Part shown: in pieces, positions 10,026 through 18,847 of the stretch
Position numbering within the stretch: the stretch's first letter is position 1
How the letters are laid out: every line of letters starts with the position of its first letter
Origin: Streptococcus respiraculi
GTDB lineage: Bacteria; Bacillota; Bacilli; Lactobacillales; Streptococcaceae
Assembly: GCF_003595525.1 (NCBI RefSeq)
Contig: NZ_CP022680.1
Span: 1 to 64,000, forward strand
Direction of reading: 5' to 3'
Length of the DNA stretch: 64,000 bases
Notes under the pieces: generated by a model
The model's input: only the letters and a program-made list of their open reading frames with translations
The model's database searches: none
What the model was told of the DNA's origin: nothing
Made by a program: the position numbers and the translations under genes

Positions 10026-13000
10026 TTATAGCGCCTTTCGTGCCTTAATTTCAACCATTTTTTCAGCAAAATGTAGTAGTTCTTCGATGATTTCGTAGTC
10101 TTTTTTCTTAGTAATATTAAAGATCAACTCCACACTTCCCTTATTTTCCGAAATATGGGCTTTTAAATCTGTCACAGACAAAGCCTCAAAGTAATCTTGC
10201 ATCAGGAAGATTTGACCTGATAGTTCTTCAAAGCTGACCACAAGCTGATGCTGTTTTCGTTCGACTTTCTGTGCAAATACTTGATCAAAAGAGGATTTTA
10301 AAAGACCAATTTCAAGAAGATAGGCCACCACATCTGGGTATTCTCCAAAGCGGTCCATTAACTCATTTTGTAATTCTTCATAATCCACCCGATTTTCAAT
10401 CTGCTTAATCCGCTTATAAATCTCAATTTTTTGGCGTTGGTCAGAGATGTACTCACTTGGCAAATACGCATCGATAAAAAGATTGATTTCAGTATTGCTT
10501 TTTTCCCGCTTAGCCTGCTTACCTTGTTTTTTAAGAATCGCATTTTCTAGTAATTGTGAATATAATTCATAGCCGACTGAATCAATAAAGCCACTCTGGG
10601 CTGCTCCCAAAATATTTCCAGCTCCTCGAATGGATAAATCCTGCATAGCAATTTTAAAACCGGAACCTAATTCTGTAAAGCCTTTAATCGCTTCAAGACG
10701 CTTTTCAGCAATCTCTGTCAAATTTTTGTCTGGTCTATACATCAAATAGGCATACGCAATACGATTAGAGCGACCAACACGACCTCTCAGTTGATAGAGG
10801 GTTGACAGCCCCATGTGGTCTGCGTTTTCTATAAAAAGCGTATTGGCATTTGGAATATCGACACCTGTTTCAATAATTGTCGTTGTCACTAGGACATCGT
10901 ATTCACCTTCAATAAAGGCTAGAAGCGTATTTTCCAATTGGATTTCTGACATTTGACCATGGACATAGCCAACCTCTGCCTCGGGTACTAATTCACGGAT
11001 TTCAGAAACCTTTTGTTCAATTGTGTCAACTTTATTGTAAAGGTAGTAAACCTGTCCACCCCTATCCATTTCCCGCAAGATTGCATCACGGATAATAGAA
11101 GGGTTAGTCTCTAGCACATAGGTCTGAACAGGGTAACGATTGGTCGGAGGCGTCTCAATAACTGACAAATCTCGAATACCTAACATGGACATTTGCAAGG
11201 TCCGTGGAATCGGCGTTGCTGTCAAGGTCAGCACATCAATCTTGGTTTTCAATTCTTTTAAGCGTTCCTTATGCTTTACTCCAAAGCGTTGTTCCTCATC
11301 AATCACCAAAAGTCCCAAATCAGCAAATTTCACATCTTTTGAGAGCAGACGGTGGGTACCGATAATAATATCTACCTGACCTTTTTTGAGCTTTTCGAGC
11401 GTCATTTCTTGCTCTGCCTTGGTCTTAAATCGGCTCATAACATCAACATTGACAGGAAATTCTGCAAAACGGCTTTGGAAATTGGTAAAATGTTGCTGAG
11501 CCAATACAGTTGTCGGAACCAATATTGCTACTTGTTTACCATCATTAACCGCCTTAAAAGCTGCGCGCATGGCAACCTCGGTCTTTCCAAAGCCAACATC
11601 CCCTACCAACAAACGATCCATTGGAGAGGCTTTTTCCATGTCTTTTTTAATTTCTTGAATGGAACGAAGTTGGTCTTCTGTTTCGACGTAGGCAAAATGC
11701 TGGTCAAACTCAGCTTGATTTTCATCATCTGGTGAAAAGGCAAAACCTGTCAATTGACTGCGCTCGGCATAGAGACGAATCAAATCATCTGCTATGTCCT
11801 CAACTTGTTTTGCTACCTTTTGCTTGGTACGCTGGAAGCGACCGTCGTTTAACTTATTGAGTTTAGGTGTTTTTCCGTCTGAAGCTAGATACTTAGATAA
11901 GGCATCGATTTGCTCAACTGGTAGAGAAATGCGGTCATTGTTCTGATATTGAATACTCAAATAATCACGATGAATACCCGATATTTCAATGGTTTCAATC
12001 CCTAAATATTGACCGACACCGTGAACATGGTGAACAACGTAGTCTCCAACAGATAACTCGCTATAGTCTTTCAAGCGTTCAGCATTTGAGATATTTTTCC
12101 TGCGGACCTTACGCTTAATCTTTTTATGAAAAATCTCATGTTCAGTAATGAGAACAATCTTTTCGTCTAGGAAATGAAAACCTGCTGATAATTGACCGAT
12201 TGTTAGCTGTTGCTGACCAATTTGCAGCTGATTTGATTGAGCGACAGGCAAGTCTATCTCATATTCCTGTAACGTCTTTTGTAAACGCTGTAAGGAAGAT
12301 TCTGACTCTGCCTGGATGATAACTGTATAGCTCGATTTGGCATAGTGGCGTAATTCGTCTTGCAATAAGGGAATTTGATTGAAAAATTCCTGCATAGAAT
12401 GTTGATTGAATTGATAGATAGCATCGAACTTCAGATTTCCTAGTCCTTTTTGAAAGACTGAAAAATAAGTAGCAGGTTTATAAGCTCTAAAAGATTGATA
12501 GGTTGATGCAAAGTATTGTAATGTTGATAATGATTTATAATTTTGTAAATCTTGTGTCAACAATTCTGCAACTTCCTTATCAAACTGAGCATGGGTATCT
12601 GCTAGCTTATGAAAGTCATCAAAAAAGATTGGCGTATGAGTTGGAAGATAGTCTAACAAGGTCCATTCCTTTTGATAAAAATAAGAAAGGAATTTCCGAA
12701 TATCTGGATGACGAAAGGACTGTCTTACATCTGATAATACTTCTTCAATATAAGAAATCTGTTCTTGCTGCTGTAAATTTTGTAAACTATCTGTCAACTT
12801 TTTTTCAGCACGCAAAAAATCTTCTGAGTAAAAAATCATATCAGAAGCAGGTCGTATTAAAATACTATCGACATTTTCAATAGACAATTGGTTTTCAATT
12901 TCAAACTGGCGAATACCGTCAATCTCATCACCAAAGAATTCCAACCGATAAGGATTTTCACTGCTAATTTCAAAAATATCCAGAATATCTCCACGCTTGC

Positions 13001-13520
13001 TAAATTCTCCAGGACTTAACACACGAGATACTTTTTTATACCCAACTGCTTGTAAACTTTTTACAATGTTGTCAACTTCAAATTCTTCCCCTACTGCAAG
13101 CTGCATCATGGCATTTTGATAAATGTCTGGACTTGGCAATAAAACTCTACAAGCGGCCATGCTAGCAACTAATATTCCTGATTTATTTTTATTAATTAAA
13201 AAGTTTAGACTTTCCAAACGAGATTGAGTACGGTCATTTGAAGCAAAGACGAACTCTGCAACAGGATTGTCATCTGTAAAGAAGTTGTAAATATACTCAC
13301 TTCCCAAAATACTGGTCAGCTCTTGGATTAATTTTTCGGCCTCATTCTGGGTAGGGGTCACAATCAGACACTTTTCGTCTAACACATCAAAGGCAGATGA
13401 CATGACAAGGGCCTTCATAGTACCTGATAAGCCCATTACCAGCTGGCGACTAGACTTGTTTAAACCAGCCTGCCATTTGTCAATTTGCCTATTGCGATTG
13501 ACTAATTCAAGAATATTCAT
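10026..13520 (-). CDS. mfd: Transcription-repair coupling factor Mfd
   Basis: This 1164-residue DNA translocase removes stalled RNA polymerase from lesions and recruits UvrA. The UvrB-like N-terminal region is followed by the RNA polymerase interaction domain with SVGDYVVHHVHGVGQYLG (about 489-507). The translocase motor has Walker A GDVGFGKT (640-647), a DEEQ box (741-744) and the helicase C half with QLRGRVGRSNR. A C-terminal autoinhibitory domain completes it. Length is normal. It starts 1 bp after the pth stop, so the two are translated from one mRNA. Confidence 0.98.
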   Translation of the reverse strand: MNILELVNRNRQIDKWQAGLNKSSRQLVMGLSGTMKALVMSSAFDVLDEKCLIVTPTQNEAEKLIQELTSILGSEYIYNFFTDDNPVAEFVFASNDRTQSRLESLNFLINKNKSGILVASMAACRVLLPSPDIYQNAMMQLAVGEEFEVDNIVKSLQAVGYKKVSRVLSPGEFSKRGDILDIFEISSENPYRLEFFGDEIDGIRQFEIENQLSIENVDSILIRPASDMIFYSEDFLRAEKKLTDSLQNLQQQEQISYIEEVLSDVRQSFRHPDIRKFLSYFYQKEWTLLDYLPTHTPIFFDDFHKLADTHAQFDKEVAELLTQDLQNYKSLSTLQYFASTYQSFRAYKPATYFSVFQKGLGNLKFDAIYQFNQHSMQEFFNQIPLLQDELRHYAKSSYTVIIQAESESSLQRLQKTLQEYEIDLPVAQSNQLQIGQQQLTIGQLSAGFHFLDEKIVLITEHEIFHKKIKRKVRRKNISNAERLKDYSELSVGDYVVHHVHGVGQYLGIETIEISGIHRDYLSIQYQNNDRISLPVEQIDALSKYLASDGKTPKLNKLNDGRFQRTKQKVAKQVEDIADDLIRLYAERSQLTGFAFSPDDENQAEFDQHFAYVETEDQLRSIQEIKKDMEKASPMDRLLVGDVGFGKTEVAMRAAFKAVNDGKQVAILVPTTVLAQQHFTNFQSRFAEFPVNVDVMSRFKTKAEQEMTLEKLKKGQVDIIIGTHRLLSKDVKFADLGLLVIDEEQRFGVKHKERLKELKTKIDVLTLTATPIPRTLQMSMLGIRDLSVIETPPTNRYPVQTYVLETNPSIIRDAILREMDRGGQVYYLYNKVDTIEQKVSEIRELVPEAEVGYVHGQMSEIQLENTLLAFIEGEYDVLVTTTIIETGVDIPNANTLFIENADHMGLSTLYQLRGRVGRSNRIAYAYLMYRPDKNLTEIAEKRLEAIKGFTELGSGFKIAMQDLSIRGAGNILGAAQSGFIDSVGYELYSQLLENAILKKQGKQAKREKSNTEINLFIDAYLPSEYISDQRQKIEIYKRIKQIENRVDYEELQNELMDRFGEYPDVVAYLLEIGLLKSSFDQVFAQKVERKQHQLVVSFEELSGQIFLMQDYFEALSVTDLKAHISENKGSVELIFNITKKKDYEIIEELLHFAEKMVEIKARKAL

Positions 13521-13521
13521 C

Positions 13522-14091
13522 TTAGGTATTATACTTTCTCATGATTTTTTCAGGGTTCGCTTCCTGTAAATAGAAGTTTACAAAGTCGTCAAGTTTTTCC
13601 AAGGTTAACTCAACTGCAATACGGTCATTGGTATCAAATTGAGACAGAACATGCTGAACAACGGTCATACCATTCTTTGGCCGGCCAATTCCAATCTTAA
13701 TGCGATCAAATTCCTGACTGTCCAGATGTTTAATGATACTCTTAATGCCATTGTGACCACCTGCCGATCCTTTCTGACGAAAACGTACTTTTCCGACCAC
13801 CATATCCAAATCGTCATAAATCACTACTAAATCTTCCTTATCCAGGCCATAGTAGGCTAAGAGGGCATGAACGGCCTTGCCTGATTCATTCATAAAAGTT
13901 GTTGGTTTAACCAAATAGACTTTTTCGCTATTTATAAATGTTGAGGCAATGTCTGCCTGAAAAATCTTGTCATGAATAAAGGAAAGATTTTCCTTTTTGG
14001 CAATTCGATCGATAAACATAAATCCAACATTGTGCTTGGTATCTTCATAACGATCACCAGGATTTCCTAGACCCACAATCAATTTTGTCAT
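13522..14091 (-). CDS. pth: Peptidyl-tRNA hydrolase
   Basis: The 189-residue enzyme recycles peptidyl-tRNA that drops off the ribosome. It starts [21 protein letters not shown], with the catalytic His in the TKHN motif, Asn in PTTFMNESG, and the [13 protein letters not shown] loop. The ATG at 14091 is preferred to an upstream ATG because AAAAGGAG lies just before it. It is followed immediately by mfd. The repeat element begins 27 bp upstream of the start. Confidence 0.97.
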   Translation of the reverse strand: MTKLIVGLGNPGDRYEDTKHNVGFMFIDRIAKKENLSFIHDKIFQADIASTFINSEKVYLVKPTTFMNESGKAVHALLAYYGLDKEDLVVIYDDLDMVVGKVRFRQKGSAGGHNGIKSIIKHLDSQEFDRIKIGIGRPKNGMTVVQHVLSQFDTNDRIAVELTLEKLDDFVNFYLQEANPEKIMRKYNT

Positions 14092-14117
14092 GATATCTCC
14101 TTTTAAAACACTAAAAT

Positions 14118-14469
14118 GGGAGTGGGACAAAAATCGTGATTTCGTAAAAATCGATTTTATAGTCTTCGCTTTCTAATTTTTAGGATCAGTTATGAACAGT
14201 CACTCCCCTAACTGTTCATACCACACAAGATTGATGTGCTTTCACAATTGAGAATTGTGAAAGATTGGAAATAGGGCTAGCGAAGAAATGTTCGCTAGCC
14301 TATTCAAATAGAATATTGATTTATCAATGTTTTACAAACTCGACAACTACTGCGTTAAACTGTTCAAATTATAATACTAAGGAGGTTGGGTATTTTTTAT
14401 ATGTAAGGTTTCAGATTACATATTTTTGTGGGTTAGTGCTACGCGCTCATCATGGCCTGTCCCACTCCC
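14118..14469 (-). repeat. 352-bp intergenic repeat with 12-bp terminal inverted repeats and serial hairpins
   Basis: The element is bounded by GGGAGTGGGACA (14118-14129) and its exact complement (14458-14469). Inside are four perfect hairpins: TATGAACAGT/ACTGTTCATA (14191-14220), an 11-bp stem CTTTCACAATT/AATTGTGAAAG (14239-14263), GGCTAGCGAA/TTCGCTAGCC (14275-14300), and ATTGAT/ATCAAT near 14310. No coding sequence is visible. It fills the gap between the ychF stop and pth, and a shorter related copy lies behind dnaN. Confidence 0.75.
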
Positions 14470-14498
14470 TTTATCCTTTATATTATTCTCTACATTCT

Positions 14499-15614
14499 TT
14501 ATACATTAAAGCGGAATTCCATAATATCGCCGTCTTGGACGATGTATTCTTTTCCTTCCTCACGGAGGCGTCCTGCTTCTTTTACAGCTTTTTCGCTACC
14601 ATAGGACATGAGGTCATCATAGGACATGGTCACAGCACGGATAAAACCTTTTTCAAAGTCTGAATGGATAATACCAGCAGCTTGTGGGGCTTTGATACCA
14701 CGCTTAAATGTCCAAGCCCGCACTTCTTTTTCACCAGCTGTAAAATAAGTTCCGAGTCCTAACAAATGATAGGCAGCTCGTGTTAACTTATCAACACCTG
14801 ATTCTGTTAAGCCCATTGCTTCTAAAAATTCAGACTTGTCTGCTTCATCGAGTTCTGAAATTTCTTCTTCTGCACGCGCCGAAATAACGACAACTTCTGC
14901 ACTTTCTGTTGCTGCAAACTCACGAATTTGCTTCACGTAGTCAATATTATCTGGATCTGCCACTTCATCTTCGCTAACATTTGCCACATAAAGAACTGGT
15001 TTTGTCGTTAAAAGGAATAATCCTTTCACAATCTTCTGCTCTTCTTCCGTAAAATCAATAGTTCGAGCAGATTTACCATCTTCTAAAACTGGTTTGATTT
15101 TTTGTAAAACAGTAAATTCTGCAACTGAATCCTTATCTTTTTGCGTACGAGCCATTTTTTCCACACGCGCATAGCGTTTGTTGACACTCTCTAAATCTGC
15201 CAAAATCAATTCTAAATTGATTGTTTCAATATCGGCCATTGGATCCACAAAAGCAGACTCACGCCCTTGCTCTCGCATGACATTTTCATCATCAAAGGCG
15301 CGAACAACATGGACAATCGCATCTACCTCACGGATATTGGCCAAGAATTTATTTCCAAGACCTTCCCCTTTAGAAGCTCCTTTTACAATTCCTGCAATAT
15401 CTGTAAATTCAAAAGTTGTTGGGACTGTCTTTTTAGGAGTAATCAATTCTGTTAATTTCTGCAAGCGCTCATCTGGTACTTCTACCATTCCGACATTGGG
15501 ATCAATAGTTGCAAAGGGATAGTTTGCTGCTTCTGCTCCTGCCTTTGTAATCGCATTAAATAGGGTTGATTTTCCAACATTTGGTAAGCCAACGATACCT
15601 GCTGTTAAAGCCAT
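14499..15614 (-). CDS. ychF: Redox-regulated ATPase/GTPase YchF (Obg family)
   Basis: The 371-residue protein binds ATP in preference to GTP and associates with ribosomes. The G1 motif GLPNVGKST lies at 8-16 and DIAGIVKGAS (G3) near 72. A coiled-coil insertion around 130-170 and a C-terminal TGS domain (about 280-365, EVRAWTFKRGIKAPQAAG) complete the family layout. It lies between pth and DUF951 as in other streptococci. A hairpin terminator 55-80 bp upstream isolates it from the genes before it. Confidence 0.97.
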   Translation of the reverse strand: MALTAGIVGLPNVGKSTLFNAITKAGAEAANYPFATIDPNVGMVEVPDERLQKLTELITPKKTVPTTFEFTDIAGIVKGASKGEGLGNKFLANIREVDAIVHVVRAFDDENVMREQGRESAFVDPMADIETINLELILADLESVNKRYARVEKMARTQKDKDSVAEFTVLQKIKPVLEDGKSARTIDFTEEEQKIVKGLFLLTTKPVLYVANVSEDEVADPDNIDYVKQIREFAATESAEVVVISARAEEEISELDEADKSEFLEAMGLTESGVDKLTRAAYHLLGLGTYFTAGEKEVRAWTFKRGIKAPQAAGIIHSDFEKGFIRAVTMSYDDLMSYGSEKAVKEAGRLREEGKEYIVQDGDIMEFRFNV

Positions 15615-15669
15615 TTCTTATTCTCCATTCAAAAATTTCAATCATGACCATTATAGCAGAAAAATTTGA

Positions 15670-15694
15670 AAAAAGCTTGCTAAATAGCAAGCTA
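15670..15694 (-). terminator. Terminator upstream of ychF
   Basis: An 8-bp perfect stem AGCTTGCT/AGCAAGCT with a 4-nt loop is followed on the minus strand by TTTTT. It ends transcripts coming from the dnaN side, so ychF needs its own start between here and 15614. Confidence 0.82.
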
Positions 15695-15727
15695 AATGAA
15701 CAGAAATTCAACCAACACACAACACTT

Positions 15728-16056
15728 TTAAACTAGTTTGAAAAATAGCGAACCAATGTTACTACGAAAAAATACGGCTAGAATGCCAATGAGCACCAAA
15801 GTTTCGCTTTTACTACTTTCTGAATGTTTATCCAAAAACTCCCAGACATTCATAGAACGCTCCGACTTCTCGACCATCCGCTAAATGCGCACTTCCTCTA
15901 TTTTACCAAGTACCAACTCACCCAGACTAACCTCTAAACATGTAGCTAATGTGATAAGATTTTCTATATCGGGTGTTACATCCCCATTTTCCCATTTGGA
16001 ATCAGGACTTATTTTTTGACATTTTTTTGTCAACTAGAGCTTGCAAAATTATGTAA
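15728..16056 (-). pseudogene. Remnant of an XRE-family HTH regulator
   Basis: Leftward translation gives DSKWENGDVTPDIENLITLA followed by TCLEVSLGELVLGKIEEVRI, the second half of a classic XRE/Cro helix-turn-helix (normally ISKWENG.PDIENL...). An in-frame TAG at 15881-15883 then interrupts it. Beyond the stop the frame continues with a hydrophobic C-terminal segment (VLIGILAVFF) and ends at 15730. The N-terminal helix is frameshifted or lost. It was probably a membrane-linked XRE regulator. It lies in the gap between ychF and the DUF951 gene. Confidence 0.65.
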
Positions 16057-16078
16057 AAATCGCTTTAAATCAGACTTT

Positions 16079-16276
16079 TTACGGTTGCAAGACTTTCTTC
16101 ATCTTCCGCTCAAAATCATGACGACTCATCATAACGAGATGATCACAGTTAGTGCAACGAATTTTAATATCTGCTCCTAAGCGCATGATTTCCCAGGCAT
16201 TTGCTTTTTTACCAGTTGATTTGATGACACAAGCATGTGGCTTTTTCATTTCAACGATACTTCCTAATTCGTACAT
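16079..16276 (-). CDS. DUF951 family protein
   Basis: This is a 65-residue cytoplasmic protein. It carries a CPxC-like pair (IRCTNCDHLVMM), and the MYELGSIVEMKKPHAC start is characteristic of DUF951. The Cys pair suggests metal binding, and a nucleic acid role has been suggested but not shown. It follows the kinase gene by 2 bp and is probably translated with it. This position downstream of dnaN is conserved in streptococci. Confidence 0.92.
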   Translation of the reverse strand: MYELGSIVEMKKPHACVIKSTGKKANAWEIMRLGADIKIRCTNCDHLVMMSRHDFERKMKKVLQP

Positions 16277-16278
16277 CT

Positions 16279-17187
16279 TTATTCCTTTCCAAGATAATAA
16301 TAACGTGTTTGGCAGCTAATGGTCAGCTGTTGAATCGTCTGTAATTCTCCGTCTACCTGAGCAACTATTTCATGAGGTAATATCAATTTGACAGTTTTTG
16401 CTGTAACATGATGCAACACAGAAGAAGATTTGTGGCGTTTTAAAATCAATTCTAACAAAGCCTTGATACGCTGGAAAATGGAAGGTGCTGAAACATAAAC
16501 AAGATCCATTTGTGGCTTTGTAATATGAGCATCTGGCCAAATCATAATCCCACCACCAAAGTAAGTGTTGTTTGCAATAGAAAGAAAAAAGAGATGCTCC
16601 AATTCCATCTTCTGATGATTGATTTCAATGCAAGCTGACAATTGGGAAGAATTAAACAAACCAAGAACCCCAAAGAAAATATAGGTCAACTTTCCGATTT
16701 TTAGTCGATTAAACCATTTTTTTAAGGCTGTTTTTTCAGAATGTGCAATAACACGGGCAGGATAGCCAATGTCCAAACTATTGATGACTACTCCTTCTGG
16801 CAGACTTAACACACAAACTGGTACAGGTGGAGTTGTCAATATCGTCTCCATCACTTGCTGCCATGACCGAATGCCGGCGGCACGCGCAAAATCATTTCCT
16901 GATCCAGTGGGAAAGTAGGCAAAAGGAAGCTCTTGTGGCCAAACAGACAACACTTTCGATAACGTTCCATCTCCACCCAAAATCAAGAAACGGTCCTGTT
17001 CTTTCCGAAAAACGGATAAAATCGCTTCTACTTGTGCATATTCATCATCTTTACTCGCTGTAACATAACTTTCTATCCGTACTTGTGGATACATTTCTCG
17101 AATGTCTTTAACGATTGTAAAAGCCTGACCATTTCCTGCATGAGGGTTCGCTAAAATATATACAATCATATCTCTAATCGTTTTCAT
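16279..17187 (-). CDS. Diacylglycerol kinase family lipid kinase (DagK/YegS type)
   Basis: The 302-residue protein has the ATP-binding features of the family: NPHAGNG near residue 14, LGGDGTLSKV near 72 and PTGSGNDFARAAG near 92. The C-terminal beta domain holds IWPDAHITKPQMDL and a Gly-Asp motif. The likely substrate is a membrane lipid such as diacylglycerol or undecaprenol, which the sequence cannot decide. The start is uncertain: ATG at 17187 lies 9 bp after a TATACT -10, and an alternative ATG at 17169 gives MIVYILANPHAGNG. It forms an operon with the DUF951 gene. Confidence 0.9.
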   Translation of the reverse strand: MKTIRDMIVYILANPHAGNGQAFTIVKDIREMYPQVRIESYVTASKDDEYAQVEAILSVFRKEQDRFLILGGDGTLSKVLSVWPQELPFAYFPTGSGNDFARAAGIRSWQQVMETILTTPPVPVCVLSLPEGVVINSLDIGYPARVIAHSEKTALKKWFNRLKIGKLTYIFFGVLGLFNSSQLSACIEINHQKMELEHLFFLSIANNTYFGGGIMIWPDAHITKPQMDLVYVSAPSIFQRIKALLELILKRHKSSSVLHHVTAKTVKLILPHEIVAQVDGELQTIQQLTISCQTRYYYLGKE

Positions 17188-17196
17188 TTTTACCCT

Positions 17197-17202
17197 AGTA
17201 TA
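17197..17202 (-). promoter_or_regulatory. -10 element just upstream of the lipid kinase gene
   Basis: TATACT reads leftward and ends 9 nt before the first ATG, so a transcript starting 7 nt downstream would have almost no leader for that ATG and about 20 nt for the second ATG. The -35 region is weak. Confidence 0.45.
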
Positions 17203-17284
17203 ACATAAAAGACACTGAGAAAAAAGCCATAATTGCAGCGATATCAGCTTTCTTCACTTTGACAAAGTATTAAAAAGTGAAGGA

Positions 17285-17525
17285 ACTCGCAACGATTCTT
17301 ATTTTTTATTTTTTAGACTCAGATATTACCAGTCACTCCTCTGGCGGACGGGTGATTAGATTATTCTATCAATCATATAATGTGTTATTCTGCTTTTTCT
17401 GAAATTTAATAAAAGCTAAAATTTTATAAAAAAGCTCCTACTAAGATACTATCTCTTAGTAAGAGCTGTATGATGGTTTTCGTTTTTTTTTGTGGGTGAG
17501 GGTACATCTTGCCTCACTCCCTTTT
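17285..17525 (-). repeat. Degenerate second copy of the intergenic repeat, behind dnaN
   Basis: Two blocks match the 14118-14469 element in the same order and orientation. One is TTTTTAGACTCAGATATTAC followed by CAGTCACTCC (17310-17339). The other is the right end, TTTTTGTGGGTGAGGGTAC followed later by CACTCCCTTTTAT (17485-17526). The middle is replaced by AT-rich sequence and the dnaN terminator. The left terminal repeat is not recognisable. As with the first copy, it stands directly behind the stop codon of a leftward gene. Confidence 0.5.
17428..17467 (-). terminator. Terminator behind dnaN
   Basis: A 14-bp stem with one mismatch (agctcctactaaga/tcttagtaagagct) and a 7-nt loop is followed on the minus strand by TTTTTTAT. 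It separates the dnaA-dnaN unit from the kinase operon. Confidence 0.85.
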
Positions 17526-17526
17526 A

Positions 17527-18663
17527 TTAGTTCGTACGTACTGGTGTAATCAATTGGATAAAATCAATTTCTTCTGTATTTGGAACAAGGGTAAAGGGAC
17601 GAACTGGGGAAATAAAGCTAATCTTGATTTGTTCACTATTGGTTGCTTTTAGGGCATCAATCATATAGGTTGGATTAAAGCTGATGACCAAGTCCTCTCC
17701 TGTCACTTCTAGTGTATCCAATTCTTCGTTTACCCGACCAACTTCTGGTGAATACACGTGAGCTGACACTTGACCACCTGTAATTTCTAATTTTACGGTA
17801 CCATTTTGAGTGGCATTTGACAGTAAACGAGCCCGCTCCATAGCTTGACGGAGTTTTGCAGTATCAAAAATAGCTGTTGTATTAAATTCTGTCGGAATCA
17901 AACGATCAGTATCAGGATAGGTTCCTTCAAGCAAACGAGTATAAAAACTGATATGCTCGCTTCTAAAGAGCATTTGGTTGTTTGAGAAGAACACTTCTAC
18001 CGTCTCAATATCATCGGTGAAAACAGTGACAAATTCACGTAGAGAGCGGCTCGGAATAACCACGTTGAAGTTATCCCCAGATTTATCCAAGGTTAATTTA
18101 CGTTGGCTCATCCGATGAGAGTCTGTTGCAACTGTTTTTAAGTATTTATTTTCTGTAAGAACAAAGTGAACACCTGTCAAGATTGGACGACTTTCTTGGA
18201 TTGAAGCTGCAAAAGCTGTCTCGTTAATGGTCTCTTTCAAAACGCTGGTTTTGAGAATAAGCGGATCAGCAGTTGACACTTCCTGCAAGCGAGGATATTG
18301 CTCTGCCTCTTTTCCTTTTAAGGTGATTTCTGATTTACCACTGGTTAAAACAATTTGTTGCTGCTCGATTTCACGGACGTCTAAGACAATATCAGGTAAG
18401 CTTGAAACAACATTGATAAAGAAAGAAGCTTCTAATAAGATAGAACCTGGCGAAGAAATCAACAGACCAGCATTTTCGTCTTGAATAGAGAGAAAGTTTT
18501 CAATCGAAATTTGGCCATTCGATCCAGTTAATGTAATACCTTCAGTAGAGACTTCCATTTTTACAGTTGATAAGATAGGAATAGCATTTTTACTACTGAT
18601 TGCCCGCTTGGTAATAGTAAGAGCTTGTAAAAATACAGTTTTATTGATAGAAAATTGAATCAT
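17527..18663 (-). CDS. dnaN: DNA polymerase III beta subunit (sliding clamp)
   Basis: The 378-residue clamp dimerises around DNA and tethers the replicative polymerase. It has the three repeated clamp domains of about 125 residues each and ends TLVPNTEEIDFIQLITPVRTN, where the hydrophobic pocket residues and C-terminal RTN are typical of streptococci. GGAGAATCC gives a good ribosome binding site. It lies 184 bp behind dnaA, and that gap carries further DnaA boxes. Confidence 0.98.
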   Translation of the reverse strand: MIQFSINKTVFLQALTITKRAISSKNAIPILSTVKMEVSTEGITLTGSNGQISIENFLSIQDENAGLLISSPGSILLEASFFINVVSSLPDIVLDVREIEQQQIVLTSGKSEITLKGKEAEQYPRLQEVSTADPLILKTSVLKETINETAFAASIQESRPILTGVHFVLTENKYLKTVATDSHRMSQRKLTLDKSGDNFNVVIPSRSLREFVTVFTDDIETVEVFFSNNQMLFRSEHISFYTRLLEGTYPDTDRLIPTEFNTTAIFDTAKLRQAMERARLLSNATQNGTVKLEITGGQVSAHVYSPEVGRVNEELDTLEVTGEDLVISFNPTYMIDALKATNSEQIKISFISPVRPFTLVPNTEEIDFIQLITPVRTN

Positions 18664-18721
18664 GGATTCTCCTTTATTTATATATTATAAGATTAGTAGT
18701 AATAGTAGGCTTTGTGTATTC

Positions 18722-18795
18722 TGTGGAAAACAGGCTGATAGTGCATGTTTCTTCGAAAAATACGGTGTGCATAGCTTGTGGAAAACTGTGGATTT
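18722..18795. promoter_or_regulatory. DnaA boxes between dnaA and dnaN
   Basis: Three boxes in one orientation, TGTGGAAAA (18722-18730), TGTGGAAAA (18777-18785) and TGTGGATTT (18787-18795), resemble the consensus TGTGGATAA. They may form the second half of a split origin or control dnaN. Confidence 0.7.
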
Positions 18796-18847
18796 TTCTC
18801 ACAAGTTATCCTCATACTCGTCAAAAATCAAATTCTGATATAGAATA

